This document shows positions 15,664 to 24,649 of a stretch of 64,000 nt of DNA, in pieces (within the stretch, counting starts at the first letter, position 1; each line of letters begins with the position of its first letter). The position numbers were made by a program, and so were the translations under genes. This DNA comes from Chloroflexota bacterium. GTDB taxonomy: Bacteria; Chloroflexota; Anaerolineae; Promineifilales; Promineifilaceae. The notes beneath the pieces are model-generated. The model saw only the letters and a program-made list of their open reading frames with translations, did not search any database and was not told where the DNA came from. Location of the stretch: NCBI GenBank assembly GCA_017993775.1, contig JAGOMA010000001.1, positions 124,001-188,000 of the forward strand, written 5' to 3'.

Positions 15664-16923
15664 ATGAAAAGATTTTTTTGGTTGTTGATAAGTGTTCTGT
15701 TTTTAGCGGCCTGCGGGGCATCTGAATCGGCCGTATCGTCGAGTGCGTCGTCGGCAACGGCCGTGCCGCCCACCGATGCGCCTGCATCTACCAGCGTCCC
15801 CGCGCCCACTGTTGCGTCGAACGACGCATCATTGGCCAACCCGTTGGACGCGGCCAGCATGATCCGCGAGAGCGATTGGGTGCGTGGCGCCGCCGAACCG
15901 ATTGTGACCATCATTGAGTATGGCGACTTTCAATGACCGGGGTGCGCGGGCATTTCGCCTGTGCTAGAGCGTCTGGTAGACGCCCACCCGGATCAAGTAC
16001 AGCTCGTTTATCGGCATTTCCCGTTAAATCAAATTCATCCCAACGCCCAAAAATCGGCCGAAGCCAGCGAAGCGGCTGGCGCACAAGGCGCTTTTTGGGA
16101 CTATCACGATTTGTTATTTGCCCAACAGGCGGAGTGGAGCCGGTTAGAAACGGCCGCTGCCCGCGATTTTTTCATCAGTCTGGCGCAGCAGTTAAACCTG
16201 GATGTAGACCGTTTTACCCAGGAATTGGATGATGGCGTGTACGCCGAGTATGTCGCTAGCCAGGAGCAGGAAGCGATGAACCTGGGCTTGCCTGGAACAC
16301 CGGCGGCAATTGTGAACGGCCGTATCGCCACCGAACTGCCCCAAGACATTACCATTTGGGAAGATTTCGTCCAATCCACCATCCTCCTGCAAGAGTTGGC
16401 CGACCGCCAATACGCCGCGCCGCCGCCCATGACTTTGGAAGATGGCGTGCAATATCTGGCCCGCGTAAAAATGGAAACAGGCGGCGAGTTTGTCATCCAA
16501 TTGCTGGCCGATTCCGCGCCGCAAACCGTTAACAGTTTCATTTTCCTGAGCAATGAAGGCTGGTTTAACGGCGTGACATTCCATCGCGTGCTGCCGGGCT
16601 TTGTCGCCCAAACCGGCGACCCAACCGGCACAGGCGGCGGCGGACCCGGTTATACCATCCCCAACGAAATCGACCCGGCTTTGTCGCACAATAAACCGGG
16701 CGTGGTGGCCATGGCCAATTCCGGCCCCGATACCAACGGCAGCCAGTGGTACATCACCCTGGGCGATGTTAGCCAGTTGGATGGTGGGTACACGATCTTT
16801 GGTCAGGTTACTGAGGGCATGGATGTGGTAGAGGCCATCACGCCGCGCGACCCATCTGTTTCCTCGAATTTGCCCCCTGGTGATAAAATAGAAACGATCA
16901 CGATTGAGGCAACACGGCCGTAA
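15664..16923 (+). CDS. Candidate selenoprotein: lipoprotein with DsbA-like and cyclophilin domains, in-frame TGA at codon 91
   Basis: Seen: an open frame of 420 codons interrupted only by one TGA (15934-15936). It begins with a lipoprotein signal ending 'LFLAACGAS' and a Ser/Ala/Pro/Thr linker. Then comes 'VTIIEYGDFQ', the TGA, and 'PGCAGISPVLERLV', continuing with 'VQLVYRHFPLNQIHPNA'. In DsbA/Thioredoxin_4 proteins this site is DFQCPxC, so the TGA replaces the first Cys of CxxC and the second Cys is kept. The fold completes with 'GLPGTPAAIVNGRI'. From about residue 255 a cyclophilin-type peptidyl-prolyl isomerase domain follows, with 'NSFIFLSNEGWFNGVTFHRV' and 'NTNGSQWYIT'-like core sequence. 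GGAG precedes the ATG. Inference: TGA is read as selenocysteine, giving a U-x-x-C thiol oxidoreductase fused to a prolyl isomerase on the outer face of the membrane. A sequencing error or a decayed gene is the alternative. Confidence 0.8.
15944..15983 (+). promoter_or_regulatory. Candidate bacterial SECIS region downstream of the in-frame TGA
   Basis: Two consecutive stem-loops follow the TGA. The first, 15944-15951 with 15957-15964, has an 8-bp stem with two G-T pairs and a loop ATTTC. The second, 15969-15973 with 15979-15983, is GCGTC/GACGC with the loop TGGTA, beginning 37 bases after the TGA. The second loop carries the GG(U) that SelB recognises in known bacterial elements. Both lie in coding sequence, as bacterial SECIS elements do. 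This was folded by eye only. Confidence 0.45.
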
Positions 16924-16948
16924 GGAAGTAACCTCCAAAAACAAGCGA

Positions 16949-17007
16949 GTAGAGAGCAGAGATGAGAGATGAGAAATGGGTCCAATCTCTCATCTCTAAT
17001 CTCTACT
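16949..17007. terminator. Hairpin of GAGATGA-type microrepeats
   Basis: An imperfect inverted repeat whose arms are made of repeated AGAGATGAGAGATGAG and its complement CTCTCATCTCTAATCTCT. It stands between the PPIase fusion and the next lipoprotein gene. There is no strong T tract, so terminator function is inferred from position and from similar hairpins elsewhere in the window. Confidence 0.55.
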
Positions 17008-17038
17008 CCCCAAACTCCGCTACAGGTTGACAACCGCT

Positions 17039-17773
17039 ATGAAGCGAAACATTTGGGCTTTGCCCGGATTTATTCTCCTGTTGGTTCTGGCGACAATAGC
17101 CTGTGCCATCCCTGGCACGGGTTCATCGGGTCCTGCGCCTACGCCTACCCCACAGGGCGATACCATGATCTTTACGATTCCAGCGTTTGGGTTCAACCTG
17201 GCCCCCGGCGAGAAAGTACCGGGGACTGGTTTGCAATTTATAGACCGTCGGGGTGATGCCTATGAAGTGAGCATCGACGGCCAAACAGCTCTAAAACGCG
17301 CCGGGGATTCTTTCTTTTGGAGCGGCGTTCTGGCCCCGGGCGTCTTTTCTAACTTTAATCTACGGTTAACCACCTCGATTTTTGGCTCCATGCCCGTCGC
17401 CGGACTGGTTGAACTAATTGTTCTGAATCCGGCTCCCAGCGAAGAATTGGGCGTGCCGAACGATACGGGCAACTACCATTTCACCAATGTCGTCGCCGAT
17501 TACACCGTGCCGGTTGGGTATCAGATCCCGGGGACAACGGCCGTATTTAACGGCATTGAAGATCGCGGGCAGGGCGGGCAAAGCATCCGGGTGGCCCGCA
17601 TTTCCGGCATGTCGGGGTATCCTTACCTGGCCTTGGGCGATTCCTTCGTTTGGACAGGCCGAATTCGCGATAACGTGCATCTGGCCTACAATTTGCGCGT
17701 AACCAGCCTGAATGAAGAGGCCATGCGCCTGACCGGAACCGCCGAACTGTGGGTCGATGCACCCCAACCTTAG
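17039..17773 (+). CDS. Lipoprotein of unknown function
   Basis: 244 residues from the ATG at 17039. A hydrophobic signal ends 'LVLATIACAIPG' (lipobox around residue 20), followed by a Gly/Ser/Pro/Thr spacer. The rest holds two similar beta-rich halves: 'FGFNLAPGEKVPGTGLQFID..GDAYEVSIDGQTALKRAGDSFFWSG' (split here) and 'VPVGYQIPGTTAVFNG..YPYLALGDSFVWTGRI'. The repeated 'GDSF.W.G....' implies an internal duplication of about 100 residues. I do not recognise the family. It lies on the outer face of the membrane. Its end is 26 bases before the glycosidase start, so the two may be one transcript. Confidence 0.75.
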   Translation: MKRNIWALPGFILLLVLATIACAIPGTGSSGPAPTPTPQGDTMIFTIPAFGFNLAPGEKVPGTGLQFIDRRGDAYEVSIDGQTALKRAGDSFFWSGVLAPGVFSNFNLRLTTSIFGSMPVAGLVELIVLNPAPSEELGVPNDTGNYHFTNVVADYTVPVGYQIPGTTAVFNGIEDRGQGGQSIRVARISGMSGYPYLALGDSFVWTGRIRDNVHLAYNLRVTSLNEEAMRLTGTAELWVDAPQP

Positions 17774-17798
17774 CAGCTTTGCACGGAGTAACGCAGCC

Positions 17799-19310
17799 AT
17801 GACACCGCAGGTAACAACCTATCAAATCCCCAATCCTCGGGTAGAGAACAATCCATTTCGTCGCCAACCCTACAAATCAAGCCCCATCCCGTCGTTTAGC
17901 GAGGCGAAATCACTGCTGCCAGCGCCCATTTTGCCTGAGCATCCTGGCTGGGTGGAGATGTATTGGCGCGCCTGGGAGATGGCCTGGTCCAATATTCGCC
18001 GCCCCAAGCCGGAAACGGGCTTTATCGCCAATTTTATACACCCGACCGTCAGTGAAAATGTGTTGTTGTGGGACACTGTTTTTACGGTGCAGTATGGGTG
18101 GTACGGCCGTCGCGCCTTCGATTTCTTGGGCATGTTGGATAATTTTTATGCCCGCCAGCACGAAGATGGCTTTATTTGTCGGGAGATTCACGCCACTACC
18201 GGCAAAGATATATTTTGTCCATTTGAACCCAATAGCACAGGCCCCAATATTTTGGCCTGGGCGGAATGGCGTTATTTTCGGGCGACGGGTGATGACGGCC
18301 GTTTGCGCAACGTTTTTTGGCCGCTCCTGGCCTACCACGAATGGTGCCGCGCCTACCGCACCTGGCCAGGCGGGGGGTATTGGGCCACCGGCCTGAGCAG
18401 TGGCATGGATAACCAGCCCCGTGTGCCCGACAGCAAGTTCTACCATAGGCATTGGACCTGGGTAGACGCCAACATGCAGGCTATCTTAAATGCTCGCGTG
18501 CTGGAACAAATCGCTGCGCTGCTGGAAAAACCGGAAATTGTGCAAGACCTGGCCGATGAACGCACCCGTCTGATTCGCCTGGTCAACGACAAATTATGGA
18601 GCGCGGAAGCCAATTTTTACCAGGATGTGGATGCGAACGGCCGTTACAGCCAGTCTAAAAGCATCGGCGCGTATTGGGCGCTCTTAGACAAAGGCATCAT
18701 CCCCGATGATCGCCTGGGACCATTTCTGCAGCATTTGCGTGAAAATTGGGCATATAAAGTCGGCCACCGTATTCCCAGCCTGTCGGCGGACAGCGAAGGC
18801 TACAACGCCGGCACGGGCAATGCCTGGCGCGGCGGCGTGTGGCCCTCGGCCAACTTTATGGCCCTGCGCGGGCTGCGCAATGTGGGTCAGGACGTGCTGG
18901 CCCACGCTATCGCTGTCAATCACCTGGAAAACGTGTGGGAAACTTATCAGCACACAGACACATTTTGGGAAAACTATGCGCCGGAGCAGGCAGCTCCCGG
19001 CGACCCGGCGCGGCCTGATTTTGTCGGGCCGTCTGGCCTATCGCCCATCGCCATCTTGCTGGAAGATGTGATTGGTCTCAGCGTTGATTGGCCGCTGCGG
19101 CGCGTGGTTTGGGACCGCCGCCTGGAAACGGACGCCGCCTACGGCGTGACCAATTACCCGCTGGGGCAGGAAGGCAAGTGCGATTTGTTGGCCGACAACA
19201 TGCAAGTGACGGTGACAACCGACGCGCCCTTTACCCTGACCATTCGTGATGGCAGCCTGAATCTGCAAACGGCCGTGCCCAGCGGCACAACCACCATCGA
19301 CCTTACCTGA
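17799..19310 (+). CDS. Six-hairpin glycosidase, GH63/trehalase-like
   Basis: 503 residues from the ATG at 17799; a start at 17757 would overlap the upstream lipoprotein gene and lacks a site, whereas GGAG lies 10 bases before 17799. Conserved features of the (alpha/alpha)6 family are visible: 'LLWDTVFTVQYGWYGRRAFDFL', 'GLSSGMDNQPR' (catalytic Asp region), 'QSKSIGAYWALLDKGI', 'YNAGTGNAWRGGVWPSANFM' and 'THTDTFWENYAPE'-like core near 18950. No signal peptide is seen, so it acts in the cytoplasm on an alpha-glucoside or mannosyl sugar. The related annotations are glycogen debranching enzyme and trehalase family glycosidase; the substrate cannot be read. Confidence 0.8.
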   Translation: MTPQVTTYQIPNPRVENNPFRRQPYKSSPIPSFSEAKSLLPAPILPEHPGWVEMYWRAWEMAWSNIRRPKPETGFIANFIHPTVSENVLLWDTVFTVQYGWYGRRAFDFLGMLDNFYARQHEDGFICREIHATTGKDIFCPFEPNSTGPNILAWAEWRYFRATGDDGRLRNVFWPLLAYHEWCRAYRTWPGGGYWATGLSSGMDNQPRVPDSKFYHRHWTWVDANMQAILNARVLEQIAALLEKPEIVQDLADERTRLIRLVNDKLWSAEANFYQDVDANGRYSQSKSIGAYWALLDKGIIPDDRLGPFLQHLRENWAYKVGHRIPSLSADSEGYNAGTGNAWRGGVWPSANFMALRGLRNVGQDVLAHAIAVNHLENVWETYQHTDTFWENYAPEQAAPGDPARPDFVGPSGLSPIAILLEDVIGLSVDWPLRRVVWDRRLETDAAYGVTNYPLGQEGKCDLLADNMQVTVTTDAPFTLTIRDGSLNLQTAVPSGTTTIDLT

Positions 19311-19316
19311 TCCCCC

Positions 19317-20102
19317 ATGACCACCATCACCATCGCCACCATCAACTTGCGTAACAACTCCGACCGTTGGCGAGACAGGCGGCAGGTGTTGGTAAACCAA
19401 CTCGTCGATACAACGCCCGATCTCGTCAGCTTGCAAGAGGTGCATTTCCCCATTCGGCAGGGAGCCTGGCTGCGTAATCAGGTGAATATGCGCCTGACGG
19501 GGTCTGTCAGACGGCCGTATCGCCTCATCCAGCGCCGCAAACGCCACCTGATCAGAGGCTATTACGAAGGCGTCGGCATTCTCACCCGGCTGCCGGTGCG
19601 CTACCATGACTCGGTGGCCCTGGAGTATGGCGGGCGCGTCGCCTTACGTGTCAACGTTGAGTTAGATAATCGTCAGACGCTGGATTTTGTGTCTACCCAT
19701 CTGCACCACATTCCCTATGACAAAGAAGCGCGCCTGGAACAGGTAATGCGCTTGTTGGGTTGGCTGCGCGACCGGCGGCACATTGCCAATCAAATCGTCG
19801 CCGGCGATTTTAACGAAATCCCCACCGGCCTGGCGGTTGAACGAATGAAACAGGCGTTTCGCTCTGCCTATGCGGTGGCCCATCACCACGAACCGCTGGC
19901 GACGTTTCCCACGGCGCTCATTCCGCCCAGCCCGGAAGGGTATGTGGAAGAAGGCGCGTTGGGGGCTTGCCTGGATTATATTTTTGTGGCGTCGAGTGTG
20001 CGAGTAACGGCCGTTTCCATTTTTTGCAACAAACCTGCCCCCGATGACGACACCCTGTACCCCTCAGACCACGTCGGCCTCCTGGCGACTGTCGAAATTT
20101 AG
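19317..20102 (+). CDS. Endonuclease/exonuclease/phosphatase family hydrolase
   Basis: 261 residues. 'IATINLRNNSDRWRDRR', 'LVSLQEVHFP' (metal-binding Glu), 'VAGDFNEIP' (GDFN), and the closing 'YPSDHVGLLATVE' (SDH) are the four core motifs of the EEP superfamily. Metal-dependent phosphodiesterase or phosphatase activity is expected; the substrate may be a nucleic acid, sphingolipid or inositol phosphate. It starts 6 bases after the glycosidase stop without its own ribosome site, suggesting coupling. Confidence 0.88.
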   Translation: MTTITIATINLRNNSDRWRDRRQVLVNQLVDTTPDLVSLQEVHFPIRQGAWLRNQVNMRLTGSVRRPYRLIQRRKRHLIRGYYEGVGILTRLPVRYHDSVALEYGGRVALRVNVELDNRQTLDFVSTHLHHIPYDKEARLEQVMRLLGWLRDRRHIANQIVAGDFNEIPTGLAVERMKQAFRSAYAVAHHHEPLATFPTALIPPSPEGYVEEGALGACLDYIFVASSVRVTAVSIFCNKPAPDDDTLYPSDHVGLLATVEI

Positions 20103-20236
20103 CCGCCAGACCCACGGCGCAGCATTGCCGCCCCTTGCCCAATAGGGTATCTTCTGGTTTGTAGTGTATAAATCATTACGCGGCTCCGGTTGCAGACACA
20201 CAGAGCACGCGACAATTCATCAAGCAGTGAGGAGCA

Positions 20237-21196
20237 ATGAAACCCACTTTTTCTATCATAGCCCCGGTTTACAATGAAGAACCCGTTCTGCACGCTCTCT
20301 ATGAGCGCATCCATGAAGTCATGGAAGGAGTTGGCGAACCCTGGGAACTGGTTCTGGTTGATGATGGCAGCCGGGATCGGTCGGCGGCGGTTATCGCGGA
20401 ACTTCATCAGAAAGACGGCCGTGTCAAAGGCATCAGTTTCTCGCGCAATTTCGGCTTCCAGGAAGCCGTCACCGCTGGCATGGATTTTGCCCAGGGTCGG
20501 GCCGTCATCCTGACCGACGCCGACTTGCAAGACCCGCCAGAAGTTATCCCCGAAATGATCGCCAAATGGCGCGAAGGCTACGACGTGGTATATGGCGTGC
20601 GCAGCGAACGCGAGGGCGAAACGTGGTTCAAATTAACCACGGCCAAACTGTTCTACCGCCTCATCCACCGCATCACCAGCGTCAACATTCCTCTGGACAC
20701 CGGCGACTTTCGGCTGATGGATCGCCGGGTGGTAGATGCTCTGGGCCGTATGCGCGAGCGGAACCGCTTTTTGCGCGGTATGGTTCCCTGGGTGGGCTAC
20801 CGGCAGACGGGCGTCCATTTCAAACGCGCCCCGCGTTATGCCGGCGAGGCCAAATACAGCTCTTTCCGGCGCATGTTCCGTTTTGCCATGAACGCCATCA
20901 CCAGTTTTTCTTATGTGCCGCTGCAATTGGCCACGTATCTGGGTTTTATCATCGCGGGCATCGCCGGATTGGCCATCCTGACGGTGGTTTTGCTGCGATT
21001 GTTTGGCCCTCACAATCCGCTGGTTGGCCAGGCGACGACGTTGGTGGCCGTGTTGTTCCTGGGCGGTGTACAGCTCATCAGCCTGGGAATTATCGGCGAG
21101 TATTTGGGGCGGATTTATGATGAGGTGAAGGGACGGCCGTTATACCTTGTGCAGCAGCAATGGGGGTTCGACGACCAGCCCGACGATATTGCATAG
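20237..21196 (+). CDS. Glycosyltransferase family 2, DPM1/GtrB-like
   Basis: 319 residues. '[14 protein letters not shown]', '[13 protein letters not shown]', '[20 protein letters not shown]' and '[12 protein letters not shown]' (DxD) are the GT2 core. '[16 protein letters not shown]' and '[20 protein letters not shown]' follow, then two C-terminal helices around residues 230-300. This is the arrangement of undecaprenyl-phosphate glucosyl- and mannosyltransferases, which make the lipid-linked sugar used by GT39-type enzymes such as those at 11253 and 35941. GAGGAG lies just before the ATG. The donor sugar is unknown. Confidence 0.92.
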   Translation: MKPTFSIIAPVYNEEPVLHALYERIHEVMEGVGEPWELVLVDDGSRDRSAAVIAELHQKDGRVKGISFSRNFGFQEAVTAGMDFAQGRAVILTDADLQDPPEVIPEMIAKWREGYDVVYGVRSEREGETWFKLTTAKLFYRLIHRITSVNIPLDTGDFRLMDRRVVDALGRMRERNRFLRGMVPWVGYRQTGVHFKRAPRYAGEAKYSSFRRMFRFAMNAITSFSYVPLQLATYLGFIIAGIAGLAILTVVLLRLFGPHNPLVGQATTLVAVLFLGGVQLISLGIIGEYLGRIYDEVKGRPLYLVQQQWGFDDQPDDIA

Positions 21197-21320
21197 AACT
21201 TTCATGATTTCTGCACAACTTTTGCAGATTTAATTGCTAGAATCACAACCGAAACTTGATCAAAAGCAGAACGACGTCCCTACAAAGGGGCGTCTTTCTT
21301 GTGTGATAGGAGAGCTTTGT

Positions 21321-22913
21321 ATGGATAACAAGAAAAAGCGGAGACGCCAGATTGGGATCATCGGCGCAGTCGTTGTGGTGATGATCGTTGGGGGTTTCCT
21401 GTTCTTCCGCAGCCGAGCCAATCAGACGGCCGTTGACACAAGCGCCCCAGAAATCGTTACGGCCGTCATCGGCGATCTGTCGGCGACCGCTACGGCCAGT
21501 GGCAACGTGATCACCAGCCGCGAGGCCGCGCTGTCGGTGGAGATGCCTGGACGAGTGCAGCAAGTGAATGTACGCATCGGCGATGTGGTGCAGGCGGGTG
21601 ACGTGTTGATGCAGCTAGACGCAACCGATCTGGCCTTGAATGTGGCTGTAGCCGAACAAAACCTGAAGCTTAAGCAGGCCAGCCTGGCCGACCTGACGGC
21701 CGACCCCACATCGGCGGAAGTTGCGGCGGCGGAAACGGCCGTACTCAGCGCTCAGGCCCAATTAGACGACATTCTCAGCGGCCCATCGGCCGAAGAAATT
21801 GCCGCCCAGCAAGCCAATCTCACCGCTGCGGAAGCCAATGTCTGGTCCTCATCGGCGCAGCTGGCGCAGGCGCAAAATGCCATCAAACCGGCCGATATTG
21901 CCGCCGCCGAAGCCAGTCTGGCCGCCGCCGAAGCCAACCTGCGCAGCGTGGAAATGCAGTACACGCGCAACCCAGACCCGGACAATACCGCAGCCAACAC
22001 TGCTCTGGCGCAGGCGCGGGAGCAGGTGGCCGCCGCGCAAGCTGCTCTGGATACGCTCAAAGCCGGGCCGGACGCCAATCAATTGGGCAGCGCCCAGGCG
22101 GGATTGTCGGCCGTGGTAGCCCAGCGGGACGCCTCGGCGGCGAATTTGGATAAGCTGACGGCCGACCCGACAAATTCGGCGCTGGCCGGGGCGCAGGCGC
22201 AGGTGGCGCAGGCGCAGGCCAGCCTGGACGCCTTGCTGCGCGGCGCTACCGAGGAGCAAATTGCGGCCGCCGAAGCCGAAGTGGCCCAGGCGGAAATCAA
22301 TCTGGCCGACGCGCAGGCTTCTTTGGCGGGGATGTCGGTGACGGCGCCGTTTGATGGGGTGGTAACGGCCGTCAACTACAACGAAGGCGAATTTGCCAGC
22401 GGTCCGGTCATCGAACTGGTGGACATTGCCAGCCTGGAAGTTGTGCTAGAGGTCGATGAAATTGATGTCGGCCGGCTGCAAGTTGGCCAACCTACGCGTA
22501 TTACCCTGGAAACATGGCCGCAGCAGGCAATCGACGGCGAAGTGGCGTCGATTGCGCCGGGCGCAACCATCGACCCGGGCAGTTCGCTGGTATTGTATGA
22601 AGTCCATGTCAAACTGGGCGCAACGGACTTGCCGGTTTTGGTGGGCATGACGGCTAACGCCAACCTGATTACGGACGAGAAAAGCGGAATTTTGCTGGTT
22701 CCCAACCAGGCAATTAACGTTGACCGCACGTCGGGTAAATACAGTGTGAATTTACTCCTGGCCGATGGCACGACGCAGGAAGTACCCATCACCATTGGGC
22801 TGCGCGACGGCCGTAACACAGAAGTAACCAGCGGCTTAAATGCTGGCGATCAATTGGTGGTGGGCAATGCTGCGCCCCGCCTGGACCTATTATCCGGGCC
22901 ACCGCAAAACTAG
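21321..22913 (+). CDS. Efflux adaptor, HlyD/MacA-like (first of two)
   Basis: 530 residues from the ATG at 21321, with GGAGAG 8 bases upstream; an earlier in-frame start at 21234 lacks one. Basic start, one membrane helix (about 15-35), then a biotinyl-lipoyl-like half 'MPGRVQQVNVRIGDVVQAGDV', a long alanine-rich coiled hairpin (about residues 110-350) built from repeated 'AAEANL' and 'AQAQASL' units, then 'VTAPFDGVVTAVNYNEGEF' and barrel domains. It links the MacB-like transporter to the outside. In a monoderm cell there is no TolC, so it probably delivers substrate to the wall. First gene of a four-gene operon ending at 26568. Confidence 0.9.
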   Translation: MDNKKKRRRQIGIIGAVVVVMIVGGFLFFRSRANQTAVDTSAPEIVTAVIGDLSATATASGNVITSREAALSVEMPGRVQQVNVRIGDVVQAGDVLMQLDATDLALNVAVAEQNLKLKQASLADLTADPTSAEVAAAETAVLSAQAQLDDILSGPSAEEIAAQQANLTAAEANVWSSSAQLAQAQNAIKPADIAAAEASLAAAEANLRSVEMQYTRNPDPDNTAANTALAQAREQVAAAQAALDTLKAGPDANQLGSAQAGLSAVVAQRDASAANLDKLTADPTNSALAGAQAQVAQAQASLDALLRGATEEQIAAAEAEVAQAEINLADAQASLAGMSVTAPFDGVVTAVNYNEGEFASGPVIELVDIASLEVVLEVDEIDVGRLQVGQPTRITLETWPQQAIDGEVASIAPGATIDPGSSLVLYEVHVKLGATDLPVLVGMTANANLITDEKSGILLVPNQAINVDRTSGKYSVNLLLADGTTQEVPITIGLRDGRNTEVTSGLNAGDQLVVGNAAPRLDLLSGPPQN

Positions 22914-22921
22914 AGGGACAC

Positions 22922-24634
22922 ATGAACGAACGGAAACGAAGTAATCGCAAGCGATGGATATGGCTGGGCGTAGGCCTGGTGGTTGTGGTGGTGATCGGCG
23001 CCCTGGCGGTTCCCATGCTCTTTGGCCCGCAGTTGGCGGCGCGGATGCAAAATGAAGCTGTCAGCACCGGCGAAACGGTGACGGCCTTCATTGGCGACCT
23101 GACGGCCAATGCGACGGCCAGTGGGCAGATTGAAGCGCGGCGGGATGCGCGATTGACCTTGTCGACGTCTGGCGAGGTGGTGGAAATATATACGGCCGTT
23201 GGCGCCGCCGTCGCCGCCGGTGATCCGCTGCTGAAAGTGGACACGGCCGCTTTGGAACGGGCCGTCGAATCGGCGCAGCAATCCTTACGCATTCAAGAAG
23301 CAAATTTGGCCGCCCTGCTGGCCCCGCCAACCGCCAGCAATCTGGCGTCGGCCGAGGCTAGCGTGGCTTCAGCGCAAGCGCAGTTGGATGATTTGCGCGC
23401 CGGACCAACCGAGAATGACATCGCGGCGTCAGAGGCCAATGTGCGCGCCGCGCAGGCCAACGTCTGGGCGGCCAACGAGCAGTTGCAGTTGTCGCAAAGC
23501 GGGGCCAGCGAAGCGGAAATCGCTTCCGCGCAGGCCGAGCTGATCGGGGCTTTGGGCAATCAAGAATCGACGCAAGATTTATACGACAAACTGACTGAAT
23601 GTTTCGACATCAATACGCCGGATGGGCAAAACTTCAATATTTGCCCTGGATTGGGCAACCCGGAAGAGCAAACACGGTTTAGCCTGGCCACCGCCAACGC
23701 CAATGTGACGGCGGCGCAGGCCAAGCTGAATGCGCTGCTAGCCGGCCCGGACAGTAGTTCGGTGCAGATTGCTCAGGCCAGTCTGGCGGCGGCCAGCGCC
23801 CAATTAGAGGCCGCGCAGGCCAACCATAACCTGCTGCTAAACGGGGCGTCGGCGGCGCAGATTGCGTCGGCGGAAGCAGCTCTGGCGCAGGCGCAGGCGA
23901 ATCGGGATGCGCTGGTGAATGGGGCGTCTGAGGCACAGGTGGCGATGGCGGAGATTGCTGTGGAGCAGTCGCGCATTGCGTTGCAGCGGGCGGAGCGGAA
24001 TCTAGCTGAGGCGACGTTGGCAGCGCCGTTTGATGGGGTGGTAACGGCCGTTAACGTCAATGTCGGTGAAACAGCCAATGGCATCCTGGTGGAAATGGTT
24101 GACAACAGCAGCCTGGAAGTCGCCTTATCGGTTGACGAAGTAGATATTGGCGATATTGCTCAGGGGCAGTCGGCCGATATTACCCTGGAAACCTGGCCCG
24201 ATACCGTCCTGAAAGGTCAGGTCGTGTCCATCGCCCCACGCGCCAATCAATCCAACAGCACTGTGGTTAACTTCGATGTCTTCTTGAGTCTGGGCGAAAC
24301 GGATTTGCCGGTGCGTGTGGGCATGACTGCCAACGCCAATCTGCAAACCAATAATTACGAAAACGTTTTGTTGGTCCCCAATGCTGGCATCAACGTAGAC
24401 CGCAGCCGGGGCATTTACTCGGTGAACCGCGTAACGATAGACGCTTCTGGCAACCAGACCGTTGAGGTGGTGGAAGTAACCATCGGTCTGCGAGATGGCC
24501 AGTTCACCCAAATAACCGATGGGTTGCAAGAAGGGGATGTGTTGTTGGTGGGCAATGTCGCACCGGTATTCGAGTTCGGCAGTGGGCCGCCACCTGGAGC
24601 CGAAAGAGGCAATGGCCCATTTGGTGGCGGGTAA
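22922..24634 (+). CDS. Efflux adaptor, HlyD/MacA-like (second of two)
   Basis: 570 residues, starting 9 bases after the first adaptor gene. Same architecture: one helix, lipoyl-like half, alanine-rich coiled hairpin longer than in its neighbour, 'LAAPFDGVVTAVNVNVGETA', barrel domains, and a Gly/Pro-rich tail 'GPPPGAERGNGPFGGG'. It is clearly a paralogue of the preceding gene, with an insert near residues 215-250 that contains two cysteines ('LTECFD', 'FNICPGLG'). The pair may form a mixed or alternative adaptor ring on the single downstream transporter. Confidence 0.9.
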   Translation: MNERKRSNRKRWIWLGVGLVVVVVIGALAVPMLFGPQLAARMQNEAVSTGETVTAFIGDLTANATASGQIEARRDARLTLSTSGEVVEIYTAVGAAVAAGDPLLKVDTAALERAVESAQQSLRIQEANLAALLAPPTASNLASAEASVASAQAQLDDLRAGPTENDIAASEANVRAAQANVWAANEQLQLSQSGASEAEIASAQAELIGALGNQESTQDLYDKLTECFDINTPDGQNFNICPGLGNPEEQTRFSLATANANVTAAQAKLNALLAGPDSSSVQIAQASLAAASAQLEAAQANHNLLLNGASAAQIASAEAALAQAQANRDALVNGASEAQVAMAEIAVEQSRIALQRAERNLAEATLAAPFDGVVTAVNVNVGETANGILVEMVDNSSLEVALSVDEVDIGDIAQGQSADITLETWPDTVLKGQVVSIAPRANQSNSTVVNFDVFLSLGETDLPVRVGMTANANLQTNNYENVLLVPNAGINVDRSRGIYSVNRVTIDASGNQTVEVVEVTIGLRDGQFTQITDGLQEGDVLLVGNVAPVFEFGSGPPPGAERGNGPFGGG

Positions 24635-24649
24635 CCACGGAGGTGCAGC

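Noticed and set aside
15664..15936. A separate 90-residue lipoprotein ending at the TGA
   Set aside because: The frame continues directly with the rest of the thioredoxin fold, so a truncated lipoprotein is the less likely reading.
15934..15936. TGA read as Trp or Gly under an alternative genetic code
   Set aside because: Many other genes in the window end with TGA at natural positions, so the code appears standard.
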